Assembly (NCBI RefSeq): GCF_901709675.1
Contig: NC_051096.1
Span: 6,537,001-6,601,000 of the forward strand
Length of the DNA: 64,000 nucleotides
Reading direction: 5' to 3'
From: Syngnathus acus
Lineage: Eukaryota > Chordata > Actinopteri > Syngnathiformes > Syngnathidae
The notes beneath the pieces are model-generated. The model made no database searches and was not told the origin of the DNA. It was given only the letters and a program-made list of their open reading frames with translations. Of this stretch, positions 36,950 to 48,520 are shown in pieces; within the stretch, counting starts at the first letter, position 1; each line of letters starts with the position of its first letter. A program made the translations under genes and the position numbers.

Positions 36950-39110
36950 GCGCGTATTAGCAAGGCGAGGAGTGCCAATTGACCATTTAATAGAATAAAA
37001 GCCATTCTAAGGATATTTCGCAGCCATCAACATGATCGTAAAACATTTGCGCGAGACGTCTATGAGGGACACTAATAAAAGAAAAAAAGAGCATAACTCA
37101 TACATACCAACAGTATGCAATTTGGGAGTTGCATCACACACATTCATTTAATTGGATATGGATTACGCGCGTTCGTACAACCAATACAAAAATAAATGAC
37201 AAACACATATATGTGATTGTTATTTATTATGTAAACCTGTTTGTGTTCCAATTTGATTATAATTAGTCGTTAACAATCATTTCGAGCCTTTGCCCAAAAA
37301 TACAGATCTTTTGGACAGGTAAAATTGGTTTATGCATTGTCACAAATCTGCGATCCAAATTATTATATTACGAGAGTAAATAAATATGCAGTACACATAG
37401 ATAGGCTATATAATTATGCAGGTACACTCATTGTGTATATGTATTTGTATTAGTACACACACACACACACACACACACACATTTGAAACTATTGTACTCC
37501 TTTTTTTTCTCGTGTAAACAAAGGAAATAAAAATACGATGGCACTTATTGGTAAATATTAAATATGAAGAAACAGAACAAAATTAAAAGGCTATTTTGAG
37601 TATATACCTTCTCGTCTACTATTCAGTTCAGTTCAATGTATCTTTCCAAAGGAGGAGTTCGTCTTGCAGGCAATATAAAAGACAGTTAGGACACTTTAGA
37701 AACAGTGAATACGATTTGAAACTGCACCGTGGAGGCACACTAGACAGTTGGAAAAAAAAAAATAGACAGCTACTCTTTTTGCTAAAGCTTTCTGCGGTAC
37801 TTCATGTGCGCTTACTACTATCGATCAGGGGGCCAAATGAGTCTATGGCACTGTTTGTCCTATGTAAAAAAAAAAAAAAAGAAAAAACGTAAAACATATC
37901 TATATTTATCATAGTATTTTTAAATCAGCACGAGCATATTACTGAATAGCATCTGCCAATCTAACTGTTCCCTATATATTTATTCAAACGGCGTTTGAAT
38001 TGCGTAGGCTACAACAAAGCACACAAAAAGCGTCTAAGCAGGAAACTAAATAAAAACTACGGCAGCAACCCCGTTTGGTCACATGCACACTTGTGGAATT
38101 TTTATGGCACCCCTTGCCTCTTTGTGAGCATGTGAAGTGGCTTTTGGGTTCATGCTTCCTAACCCCTAAACACCTTTGCCGCTGTGCACAGGTCCAAGAT
38201 ACAGATTTAAAAACAGAAAAGGGGAAATATTAATATAAAGGCTGCTGGTCTTAGATAATGCATGGTAGCTCCTAAAACGTATACTTGATTCGCCAATGCG
38301 TGGACAGTGAAGTGTGTGCGCGTTTCCTACAACAGCTGATTTATGACAGGCCAATGGCAGCTAAGTTCCCACGAAACCATTTCCCCCAAGTCGAGACAAG
38401 GACACACCCAGGAGCTAAAAAGAGGCCATGGAGAGGGGGGGAAAAAACAGGAGTGGTCGTGAAGCAATAATAGGGCGGCAGTGCACTCTGCAGGCTCCTC
38501 ATGTACACGCTTTGCAAAATATTAACAAGTATATTTAAATAATTGGTTGACGTAATTTGACATTCTACAAAGCACAAAATTACACAACATGCACAAATTC
38601 TAGGGGATATTTCTAAAAACGTTATGACAGTTTGATCCTCGTTAATCTGATCATGTTGAACTATATTAAATTTGTCACATGATTGCTTTGCAGCTGTATA
38701 TATTTTTTATTCATTTTGATATTGCAAATTAAATACGTTTAATGGAGACATAACAAGAAAATCTAACTTTCATTACTGCAGTCATCTCTGTCAATCTGCG
38801 TTAATTGTACAATTACATTATTCTATATTGATAACTTTGTGTACTGTATGTCCAAATATATTCTTTATAGTGTATTTCTGCAACGAGTAACTGCAAACTG
38901 ATAAGAAATTCAAATTGAACAGTGATTGTGATATGAGGTCAACAGTCAGGCATGCGAGTTTCGACACCATCTGTCTGTATGCAGTAAAAAAAAATATTTT
39001 ATGATCCGCTGCGAATGCGCAGGCGCACTCCCGCAGAGCCCCAAACTTCAAACACATTTTTTCCCTTGCAATAGAGGTCAACGTGCTAATCTTTCCTCGT
39101 CAGACATTTT
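36950..39110. other. hoxa5a to hoxa7a-relic interval, proximal part, no gene seen
   Basis: AT-rich, with a (CA)13 microsatellite at 37454-37480. No trace of hoxa6 (hexapeptide or homeobox) was found. A CCAAT/CATAAA-containing patch at about 38330-38420 may be regulatory. Confidence 0.5.
37454..37480 (+). repeat. (CA)n microsatellite
   Basis: About 13 CA dinucleotides. Confidence 0.95.
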
Positions 39111-39134
39111 GAGACAAGCGCTTCAACCACGCAT

Positions 39135-39149
39135 CCACAAGAGGGCGAC
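39135..39149 (+). promoter_or_regulatory. CTCF-like site, forward, 3' side of the hoxa7a relic
   Basis: CCACAAGAGGGCGAC matches 13 of 15 positions of the CTCF core CCASYAGRKGGCRSY. Mammalian HOXA clusters have CTCF boundary sites in the A5-A6-A7-A9 region, and this one lies in the corresponding interval. Confidence 0.5.
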
Positions 39150-39407
39150 ACAAACACCCTCGTCTCCATAGCAGATCATCCACAACTGCGGCTCAAGCCC
39201 ATCCCAGTTTAAAGTCAACGACATATAAACACGCGCAAGCGATGCAAAGGACAAACGAACATTACAAATCATATCAAATTATTTTTGGGATAATCAAGCA
39301 GCATCAATTACAATCAGCAAGCAGTAACAAATGAAGCATTAATAGTAACAAAATGGTTATTGACAGCATTACAGGCTAGCTCACAGAGTAAATATTTGCG
39401 CTCTTAC

Positions 39408-39690
39408 CTATTGTGTTGGGTCCCATGACACAAGACTTGAGAGGGGATCCCGCGAGGAGGGGGCAGTGACACACCGGGACTCTTTCCACACATCTTGCCA
39501 AAAGCATCCAGTCACGTCTGAAAGGACGCTTCTGTGGCATCAAATCCTCCAAAGTGGGGGGGGGGAAAAGGACATGTGAGTGGTTGAGGTTGCAGAGAGT
39601 CACCGCGATGAAAACATCCGTGTAGGAGCGGGAGCCGGTTTAATGAAAGGCTGCTCTATTCCTCGATTGGAAATTATATATAAAAAGTTC
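39408..39690 (-). promoter_or_regulatory. Candidate distal promoter and first noncoding exon of a long hoxa5a/hoxa3a transcript
   Basis: On the minus strand, in order, are an inverted CCAAT box (39726-39730), E-box CACGTG (39709-39714), a TATATATA box (39676-39683) and about 240 nt of sequence. These end in CACAATAG and the strong donor GTAAGAG (exon end 39408). No credible coding frame is present, so a noncoding first exon is likely. Distal promoters around Hoxa6/Hoxa7 that drive long Hoxa5 transcripts are known in mouse. A relic promoter of the lost hoxa6 is the alternative. Confidence 0.45.
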
Positions 39691-40688
39691 ATGTTCACTG
39701 CGCCTGACCACGTGACGAGGTGCAGCCAATGGGAGCCCGAGGTGGCTCGTAAAGCCGGATTGCCATGTTGTAAATTTCATAACAACAACGGATTATGGCC
39801 CAGTGCTGGAGGAAAAAGGGAGGGAGGAGAGAGGGGGGAGACGGAGGTGGAGGGAGTACAAAGGAGGAGGTCAACAGCAGGCGCCATCTTAGTGAGGGAA
39901 GAGGGAACGCAGAGTTCAACAGTAAATTCTCATTCTCCCTCAGCTTGCCTCGTCTCGCAGCTTCATAGTTTGCATTCCCAAAAGTGAAATGTTCCTCTTA
40001 CCCCGAGCTACATTTTTTCCAGCGTGCGCGTCGTTTTGTACACACATCTGTACACAAAAGACTGAAGTAATTATTCCTCACCACAATAGGACCACATTTC
40101 CGCTATTAAAATAAAACAAATAATAACAAATTACCACACTGTGGGTGTTATTGTATTATTCCAGTAAATAATAGAAAACATTTTGGGTGGGTTACACTAT
40201 AATTTAACCTCACGAACAAATCGTCGATGATTTGCAGTATAATGACTATAATTAAATATTTGAATTGTGTGTAATAATATTTAGTGGACACATATTTTCC
40301 TAGTTTAGCACAAAAACAAGGCACATTTACGAAGGAATTTGCACGCGCGCCTGTGTGTGTGTGTGTGTGCGCGCCTGTGTGTGTGTTTTGTGTTAGCAGG
40401 ATATCGATTGCTGAGTCTAATCAGTATTTTATGTAGGTGCATGTTTAGTGAGTTTCTAAATGGGCGTATATTGATATATTGAATTTGTATACGTGTAAGA
40501 GGTGTTTTGCTCTAAACAAGCTGATTACTGATTAATTTGCAGCCACATAATCTGCATTTTAGACAAAAAACATATACTTCTGGACTCTCCAAAAGAGCTC
40601 ACAGAATTCCATTTGAAATATTGATACGTTTGCGCGGTATAGGCGTGGCACGTTGCAGATAACTAATGTACTTTACAGCTCGGGTCCA

Positions 40689-41765
40689 TTACATGAAGTG
40701 GATGAAGTGGCAAAATATCTCCATCCTGCTTCTCTGTTTCATGTAACCGAAGAACTTCTTTCCCGATTTCCCTGAAGTGGATCGTATGTTTATATAGAGC
40801 CATCGCTCTTTTGGATCTGGTAAAGACAACGCACGAGTTGATAAAAAAAAAAAATAATAAATAAATAAATCATGCAAATAAAATGACATTAAAATGAATT
40901 TTGTGACTGATTTTTGTTTTACTTGTAGGCTCTAAATTACATTCAATCCATCTGAAAATAAAATCAAATCATCAGTGCGATGTAAATCCACCTGACCGAT
41001 ATGCGACTGTCAATAGTGCTTATTGATTCGACATCGAAAGCAACGCGCTGGAAAAAATCCCAGCACTTTTTCTCCACTGACTGCAGCGAGGCCCAATTAG
41101 AAAGTAAAGCTTCAGAGTGCAGGAGAGCGATGTACACAAAAGGTCAGGGTTTTTTTACAACCACAAAGGGGATAAGAGGCTATGAGAGTAATAGGAGTGC
41201 ACAGAAAACCCCCCAACGGCAAGGTCTATTGGTGCTGAACACAGAGGCGCTGACCAAATGAATTTATGGCTGCAAAACTCATTAGTTGCGCAATAAAACT
41301 TTTACGATTCCTCCCTTGCAACACCAGTGGCTTCACGAAATTAATTGAATCACCAATGGTTAGGCTAAGTATCCTTGTGTAGAAAAAAAAGAAGGAAGGA
41401 AGAGAAGAAAAAAAAAAAAGTCACACTTGGAGTTTGTCGCACATACCTGCCGTTTGCATCATCCAGGCTTGCATCCGGTGTTTATCCGGGCGGCTGGTGC
41501 AGGCTGCCGCAGAGCCGGATGGGAGCAGCTGTCGGGGAGCGCCGGACAAACGGGCTGGCCGCGGGTCCCGCCTCTGGCCTGGGCTGGGCTGGGCTGGACC
41601 TCCAGACGGGCTCGGTCAAACGCAACATCTCTCGCAGAGATCCTTCCACCGCACTGGACAGGACGCGATCTGGATGCTGCAAATTCCTCGGCTGTGTTTG
41701 AAAGCAGACAACCTATACACCGCCGTATATTTACCAAGAAGAGCAAGCACATAATAAGAAATCAT
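40689..41765 (-). pseudogene. hoxa7a: hoxa7a pseudogene (both exons degraded)
   Basis: The first exon (41765-41447) opens MISYYVLALLGKYTAVYRLS, clearly the Hox7 start (S-YYVNALFSKYTAG). It meets a TGA at about codon 50. Exactly in frame at codon 101 is QAWMMQTAG in place of the YPWMRSSG hexapeptide, followed at once by GTATGT, an intact donor. After 630 nt a T-rich tract and TTTACCAG acceptor lead into exon 2 (40816-40689). This reads DPKERWLY...KKFFGYMKQRSRMEI, a degraded copy of the Hox7 homeodomain from its N-arm to helix 2. A TAA then follows before helix 3, so the DNA-recognition helix is missing. Splice phase is unchanged. Position between hoxa5a and hoxa9a confirms identity. Pufferfish are reported to carry a hoxa7a pseudogene. 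Confidence 0.85.
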
Positions 41766-41895
41766 ATTTTCTCCCTGTCTGATTTGTTGGTCCAAAATCC
41801 TCAGTGTCGTTTTTACGAGGTTGTGTGATATATGACAGCAATACGGCCTAGATTTACACCAAACACCATTTTGACCGTGCACCGAGGAACGCACT

Positions 41896-41927
41896 CACGT
41901 GACTTCGGCCTGCCTGTAGTCTCCAAT
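41896..41927. promoter_or_regulatory. Residual hoxa7a promoter: E-box and CCAAT
   Basis: TCACGTGACT (CACGTG at 41896-41901) and CCAAT (41923-41927) lie 131-160 bp upstream of the relic start. This is the same arrangement as at the intact genes. Confidence 0.45.
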
Positions 41928-42687
41928 CGGGATGCAGATATGAAATTCATCATGGTGCAGGCTGCAGAGTGGGATTAACACAAGCACTACACAAAAGCGA
42001 GCTACATTTATCAACAACCATTGAACATTTTTGGACACTCATGGACATAGATTAATAAAGCGTAAAATGTCTATTTTGAAACATTCATTCACAATTTATC
42101 GTCAAATAAATATTACATCCAAAACATGGCATTTTTTCGTCTTGTCGTACATTAGTCAATTTCGTCAGATGTGTGTGTAACACACTATTACAAAAATAAA
42201 TCCATAATAATAACAATCGACCCTACTTGATGAATACATATATATCTTAATAGAAACAGCCACCGTAAAAATCTAACAAAACGTGTGGTGATTAAATGTC
42301 AGCATTTAAAGAGACTGATAACATAGGGACGTAATTATAGGTCACTTTAGATTATTATTAATATATATATAAATTAAACAAAATTAATCAACGTCGGAAT
42401 GTTAAATGAGTGATATATAAATTAAACAAAAAAGAAAAATCAACATCGGAATGTTCAACCTAGAAACAACGGTGCCCATGAGAGTTGTCGCAGCCCGACC
42501 CTTCGCGTGCGGATTCTTTTTAACCGCAGTCAAGTGTTTGACTCGTGCACGTGCAGAGACTGTTAAAAAGGTGTGAAATTGTTTGGCTGGACTCTTAAAA
42601 ATGTTACTAGAGTATTTCGCCCACGGCCGCCACCACAGAGCAGATTCATTAATGCAGACGCGTTACAAAAGGTTGTTGTGGACCAGT

Positions 42688-42702
42688 GTCGCCACCTACT
42701 GG
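42688..42702 (-). promoter_or_regulatory. CTCF-like site, reverse, 5' side of the hoxa7a relic
   Basis: The minus strand reads CCAGTAGGTGGCGAC, 14 of 15 matches to CCASYAGRKGGCRSY. It is the best CTCF match seen in the window. It points towards the forward site at 39135. Confidence 0.6.
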
Positions 42703-42999
42703 ACAAGGAGGAGAAAAACGCATAATGCACAATGTCGTCGTTGTTGTGTTTTTTTTTGCAGCAATACGACATCAATTAGATTATCGTTGTGCTGAATCGC
42801 ATAGCTGCGGGTTTTCTGAGAGAGAATCTAATTTTAAATGCTGCACAACTCTAGTTGAAGTGTTTTAACACCCCATGCAAATACCCTGAAAGAATTTGTA
42901 TAGGACAAAAACGGGGGATCAGACAGCACGCAGTTACATTAGTTTTAATAGCTACAATCGTCAAAATATAGCAAAAAAAACAAACATTGATGGTTCCCG

Positions 43000-44990
43000 T
43001 TCAGTCATATATAGTCTAAAAATAAATGCCAATATGTCACAATTTCTACCAGGGTATGTAAACTTATGAGCACAATAGTATACAACTCGGGGGAAAAAAA
43101 CGTGTACAATTAATTCATGCCAACAACTGAGATGTAAAATAAAAAATAAAACAATTGACATTTTTTAGTACTCTAAAGCCCATCCTTGATTTTTCTTGTC
43201 ATGTTTGACAAAAAAAAGAAGGGAAAAAATCGCATCTGCAGTGGAAATTGGTATTTGCTGTTTTCAAATTGTTCGGCTTTATCAATCCATCTTTCCATCC
43301 ATCTTCTCCCCAGTGCTGTGAATTTGATCTGCTTCTGTGCGTCTTTATGGCCGTCTCGACGCTGCGTGTTGCGACGGACGGGGAGCAGAGGGCGGAAGGT
43401 TCCCAGGTAGAAACAAAGGCAGCGTCCAAATGACCGTGAGTCGTGCATGCGCGTCCCCGTTGGGAAGAGTCCAATAAACCTGATCATTTCCGCTCGGCCT
43501 TTTGTCCAGAACCAAAGAGAAGAAAAAACAAATGGGTGCCATTCTGGAAACAGCCTAATTGTGTCTGGACGGCCATAAAGCCATTAAAAGTGGAATGCCA
43601 GACAGTATAGGAGACCAGGCGGTTTATTGCGCTGTCTCTTGGCGAGTCTTTGAAGTTTGGGTCCATCTGTGTGTCGCCCCCCAAGCGCGTCACAACACAA
43701 GTCTCCAAGCTTCAAATTCGCCTCGGAATAATCCAACATTTTCTGCTTTTATACACTCAACGCTGATTTTCAAGCCGTGATGAGCAAGCGTGAGAGTTTC
43801 CTTCACCGATCATGTGATGCATGTTCTCCGGCAAAATAAAAATAAAAATTACAGACTTGAACCATGCCTTAGAGGAGGTCGTGTTTTTTTTAAGGATTCT
43901 CCCTGATGAAGAATCAAAATGTTTATATTCCTGGACGGGTGACGTCCTGATTTAGTCCAGCAAATCCGTTGTCATTTTCCATAACCCCCAAAATAGAAAC
44001 GCTATCTTCATGTGCCCAAGCCCTGCACGTCTTTTTCTTGTTTTGTGTCCGCTTGCCTCGCAGCGCTTTGCACCTCATAAAATGTTATAGCGGTAATTGT
44101 CTTTTACGGCTCTATAGAGCTATCACCATCCTCTCCCATCACGCCATGTACTGTATAGTCCACGATATGCTCATATTAAGAATAAGTCTCAATTTTCCGA
44201 TTTTTTTTTAAACATTTCAACCCAGTGTCAATTTGTGCAGATAATTTGTTTTATTTTAATAAATAAAGTACAAATTACATTTGAGAACCAAAATTCAGAC
44301 GGTCGGCTGACCGAGAGGTAATCAATTTTAACCTACAGTGTGTTATTTGATTTCTCACTAAACAATGCTTTCCCGAAACAAAACAAAACAAAAAAAATCC
44401 TTAAATTCGGGCTTGTCTAACCAATCAATAAATTCTACAATAATTTGCCACGAGAGGAAAAATATGTTATTGTAGGTAGTTGATAAACACATATAGGTAG
44501 TCAGTCATGTAACATAGAGCTTCTGTGTTATTCTAATACTTTAGGTTTCTGAGATGTAGCACCTACATTTTTTTCTCTACTATATCCTTCAGACTAAACT
44601 CAGTCATAATTCTAGCAATAAGAGAAAAACAATTAACAACAAAATCCAACACATTTTACAAACTAGCTCAGGTGACTGTGAAATAGACAACAGAGAACAC
44701 ATTGCTGGAAACATCCAAACAAGCACAAGCCAATTAATTCACTTTAACGAGGTACTAATAAAAAAAAAAAAACGAAACACCATATGAAAAGGACAACTAA
44801 CAAAAAGGGGGCACTGTTAAAATTGTGCAATATAAAAAAAGGTAGTTGCTTCAAACGAGAGCCTAACATGCTTTTTTTGTACAAGACGATGAAGCCCAAT
44901 AGGTTCTGATATATGGAACACTAAAACGAGTTTTTCCAGAAGCTCCAGCAGAGCCGCATGGAAAAAAAAAAATACTCGCCATTGGCCTCA
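43000..44990. other. hoxa7a relic to hoxa9a interval, no gene seen
   Basis: AT-rich sequence with short unrelated open frames on both strands. No hoxa8 trace was recognised, as expected since HoxA has no group-8 gene in jawed vertebrates. Confidence 0.5.
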
Positions 44991-45014
44991 ATGTGATTCT
45001 CCTTGACTCATCAG

Positions 45015-46065
45015 TCACTCATCTTTAGATGCGCCATCTTTGTTAAACTTCTTCATCTTCATCCGGCGGTTTTGGAACCAGATTTTAACCTGTCTCTCCG
45101 TGAGGTTCAGCAGCCTCGCTACCTCGTACCTACGGTCCCTGGTCAGGTAGGTGTTAAAGAGGAATTCTTTCTCCAGCTCCAGGATTTGATGCTTTGTGTA
45201 CGGACAGCGCTTTTTTCTCGTGGCACTCGCGTGGAGCCAGTTGGACACGGGGTTATCTGAAAAGAGTGGGAGGGGGTGAGGAGTCTTTTTTTTTTTTTTT
45301 TTTTTTTTTAAAGGGACGAGCGGCTAAATGCACAAAAATGTATACACAAGGATCATAAAGGGGGTGCCACGTTGCAAGGGGGTGCCAATTAATCGGGACT
45401 GTTAGGGTTGGGCGTACATGAGGGCGCTTAAGGAAATGGCATGTTAAGAATGGCATGTGATGAGACGCGACGCGACGCGCGCCCCTCCGCGCAGCCTGAC
45501 GTGACATGTAATAACCGAAAAAAAGACGCGCGCCTGACTTACTGGGATCCAGGATGGGTTTCTCTTCAACCTCCCCGGTCACGTCGACTCCCCGGCCGGC
45601 GAGCGCCTCTTTCTCCGCGACTGACGGCACCGAGCCGTTGCTGTAGTCAGAGAGCAGCAGCGCCGTGTGCGAACCGGCAGCTTCGGGTTTGATTCCGTAA
45701 TGGTGCGACGCCTGTAATCCGCTCATAGGCAGGGACCCGGACATGGGTTCCAGGAGCCACGACTGGTAGCGGGCGTCTGATTCGGCCCCGACCGGGCCTT
45801 GTGGGTGCCCATAGGGGTGGTGGTACACAGAGGAAACGCCGCCCGGGAACTGAGCCGGGACGTGGCTCCAAGACGGGCCGAACACGGCGGGCTTGGACGT
45901 GAAGGTGCAAGGTCCGAGCTCGCCGTGCTCACTGATGGATGGGGGGTGCTGTCTGCCGTGCTGGTACCCGGTCCCGGAGGGGTATCTCGGCATGGAGAGC
46001 TCCTCGCTCTCGGGGAGAATGAGAGAATCGACGTAGTAACTAGTCACCGCTCCGGATGTCGACAT
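45015..46065 (-). CDS. hoxa9a: Homeobox protein Hox-A9a (two exons)
   Basis: Group-9 (Abd-B-related) Hox factor, by family acting in posterior axis, fins and haematopoiesis. Exon 1 is 46065-45543 and exon 2 is 45256-45015. The 286-nt intron has GTAAGT and TTTCAG borders in phase 1, giving 254 residues. It starts [17 protein letters not shown], as group 9 does (YYVDS motif). Across the junction the Pbx-contact motif reads [11 protein letters not shown], with serine where most Hox9 proteins have alanine before NW. The homeodomain (about 187-246) is [20 protein letters not shown] ... [20 protein letters not shown], with the short tail NKDGASKDE. The intron holds a 25-bp poly-T run. Confidence 0.97.
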
Positions 46066-46268
46066 GGCGGCAAACTACACGTTCACACGCACGCAGTTAG
46101 CCAGCCAGCAGAGCCATATACAGCAACAACAACAGAAAAAGCACGCACACACACATACACAGGCAGTAAAGACAGCCTCACAAAATAACAATGTGGAGAA
46201 ATCAAGTAGCAACTTGGCCCCTCACAGAACTACAGTGGGTTGTAATGTGGGAGCCACGCCGCAAGGCG

Positions 46269-46289
46269 ATTGGACGCTCCGCGCACGTG
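46269..46289. promoter_or_regulatory. CCAAT and CACGTG E-box upstream of hoxa9a
   Basis: Inverted CCAAT (ATTGG, 46269-46273) and GCGCACGTGATC (CACGTG 46284-46289) lie 204-224 bp upstream of the start. ACAATAAAGCATAAA, with Cdx/Hox13-like words, follows. Confidence 0.5.
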
Positions 46290-46329
46290 ATCATACAGCC
46301 TGAACAATAAAGCATAAATCAATCCCCTC

Positions 46330-48430
46330 TGCTCATTAAATACGCACACAGTCCCCAATAACAAGCATAGTTGAGAAAATACTAATAAATGGATACAATC
46401 TGATAGAGGCGAGAAAATATGAATGAAAACACGATGACGGACAAAGTCCGTTAGTTGCGGCTGCATGTTAAAGCCTTGCTGCAAACGACACGGTATTTTC
46501 GAAGCTCATTTTATGAGCTATTTTATAGGCCACGTAAGCACCCTGCTAACCAAAACACAATGTTTAAAACAGTTCAAAGCATGCAGCACTTTGGGTTAAA
46601 AAACACACATCATAAAAATCTGCATTAGCTGAGCGACTTTCAAATATTCACGACTAGAAATTCTAATCTCGTTCTTTAAAATTCTGATTTAATGAGATGA
46701 AACATGGTAAAGCTACTTCGTGGATTTCAGGACTAAATTTAAGTGGCTACTTCCACCCTCCAATTTGGATCATGTCTGTGTACGCGTGTTGTGGCATGAA
46801 AATAAAACATGCTCATTAACTTTAACGTTGATTGAGGGTTGCTTTTGACAACATTTTCAGAATTTACATTTCAGACACGAGCTACACGTGAGGCAAAAAT
46901 ACACAGCGACGTCCGTGCGTGAGCGCCACAATTTGTTTTGCGAAGTGCGCTTTAACGGGCAAGCAATTAATTCACATCTAAACATCGTACAGTTCGACTC
47001 AAACACATTACGGAACATATTTTGTACTATTTATATTATTAATTGTGATGAATCGTATTTTGTTTGTTTTGACTTTGCCCGCTGCATGCTGCATTGTATT
47101 GTTTACTAGAATAAAATAACAAGGCATTTAATATAAATAGTTTTCGCACGTGTTAAAACGAGGCCTAAAGTAATGTGTGTTCCAAATAAAATAAAAGCGC
47201 AAATAGAATGTCTCGCGTGTAGTAACTGAGTAAACACGAATTCATTATTTTGCACACAACCAGAATGGCGGATTGTAAGTGTTCTTTAACCTGCGTTCGA
47301 CTTGTTTATCGTTTGCAACGCTGTTATCGCGTGCACATATTTCACCATTAACGAATGGTGCTAGTGCCTCGTTGTGTAACCTTAGACTAAAATATGCAAA
47401 TGATAGCTGCGGGTTTTCTCCTTTAAGAATTAAATGACGCTATAAGTCAAAGGAGGACACAGTAAATATTTCAAGTATGCAAGCTATGATTTGAAAACAA
47501 CATACAGATTGCATTTCACGTTGCATTTTCTGTGCGCAACTGCAACAATTGGAGGCACTCCGATAAATGCAAATGTCGAATATGTGTCACACACGAGTGT
47601 GTGTATTTTTGCATTTACTCGCGAGGCCACAGGCATTTCCACAAAAGCTGCATTGTTATGAAAGAAACGGAAATGGACGTGTACATATTTTTTTAAAGAC
47701 ATTGTCATGAAAAAAAAGGGGGGGGGACTATTACACGAAGACAAACTGAATCTCGGTAACTTATTTGTATACCGTCACCTATTAGGTGCACATTGTTTGG
47801 CAAACAGACATCAAACAAGAAAGGGTGGGGGACAGGAAGGGGTGTGCAGAAAAGACCATCAACAAACGCCTCGGATGAGGAAAACACGCCACTATTGCGA
47901 TGACTCTCGGGCTGTAAAGCTAAATCAGGGTGTTTTTTCCACCAACTTTACCACGGGGGCTATTGAGCTCGTTTGCTTCGGTAGATAACAGCCTGTCTGG
48001 CGGATCTAAACCCCGCCATAAAGCCCCTTCCCCTCCTTTTGTCTGAGCCACTATTGCGCAGCGGAAGCATCCGGTCTCATTGCCCACGGAGGTCGCTGTT
48101 GGCCCATTCACCTTCCCCTTCCCCTCCACTGCAGTGGTCGTAACCGAGGCCTTGTGTCTGGCGCGTCTGCGTCAAGCCTCTTGTGGATAAAAATGTTATT
48201 TTCAAACAACATATGTGTGGAAGTACGCACTTGTGGATCGTGTTACAAAAGATATAGTCCAACATGAAAACGAGACGTTTGCAGCTCAGCAGCATGCCGA
48301 ACCTTTCTTCAATCTTCAACCTCGGCAGGAGGTTCCGATCACGTTGCCGACATTTCTGTCTCTTATTTATTTATTTTTAATCCCCTGCATTTTTTTTCTC
48401 TCTATCTCTCTTTCCATTTGTCGTCGATGT
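46330..48430. other. hoxa9a to mir-196 interval, no gene seen
   Basis: AT-rich sequence with scattered homeodomain-type words. No structural RNA or credible coding frame was recognised. Confidence 0.5.
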
Positions 48431-48435
48431 CCATA

Positions 48436-48520
48436 ACTGGGGCAATTAAGACAGTTTCATGTTGCAGAGTTAGAAATGCACCCCAACAACATGAAACTAC
48501 CTAAACCACTCGACAGTCCA
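48436..48520 (-). ncRNA. mir196: microRNA mir-196 precursor
   Basis: The 5p arm at 48503-48482 reads TAGGTAGTTTCATGTTGTTG followed by GG, the miR-196 mature sequence. After a loop containing GTGCATTTCTAACTCT, the 3p arm reads CAACATGAAACTGTCTTAAT and pairs with it. mir-196 is a vertebrate Hox-cluster microRNA located between groups 9 and 10, exactly where it lies here, on the Hox strand. By family it represses group 7-8 Hox mRNAs and other trunk Hox mRNAs. Confidence 0.96.

Noticed and set aside
36430-40688. Possible hoxa6 remnant
   Set aside because: No Hox6 start, hexapeptide or homeobox trace could be read on the minus strand. Only promoter-like motifs remain.
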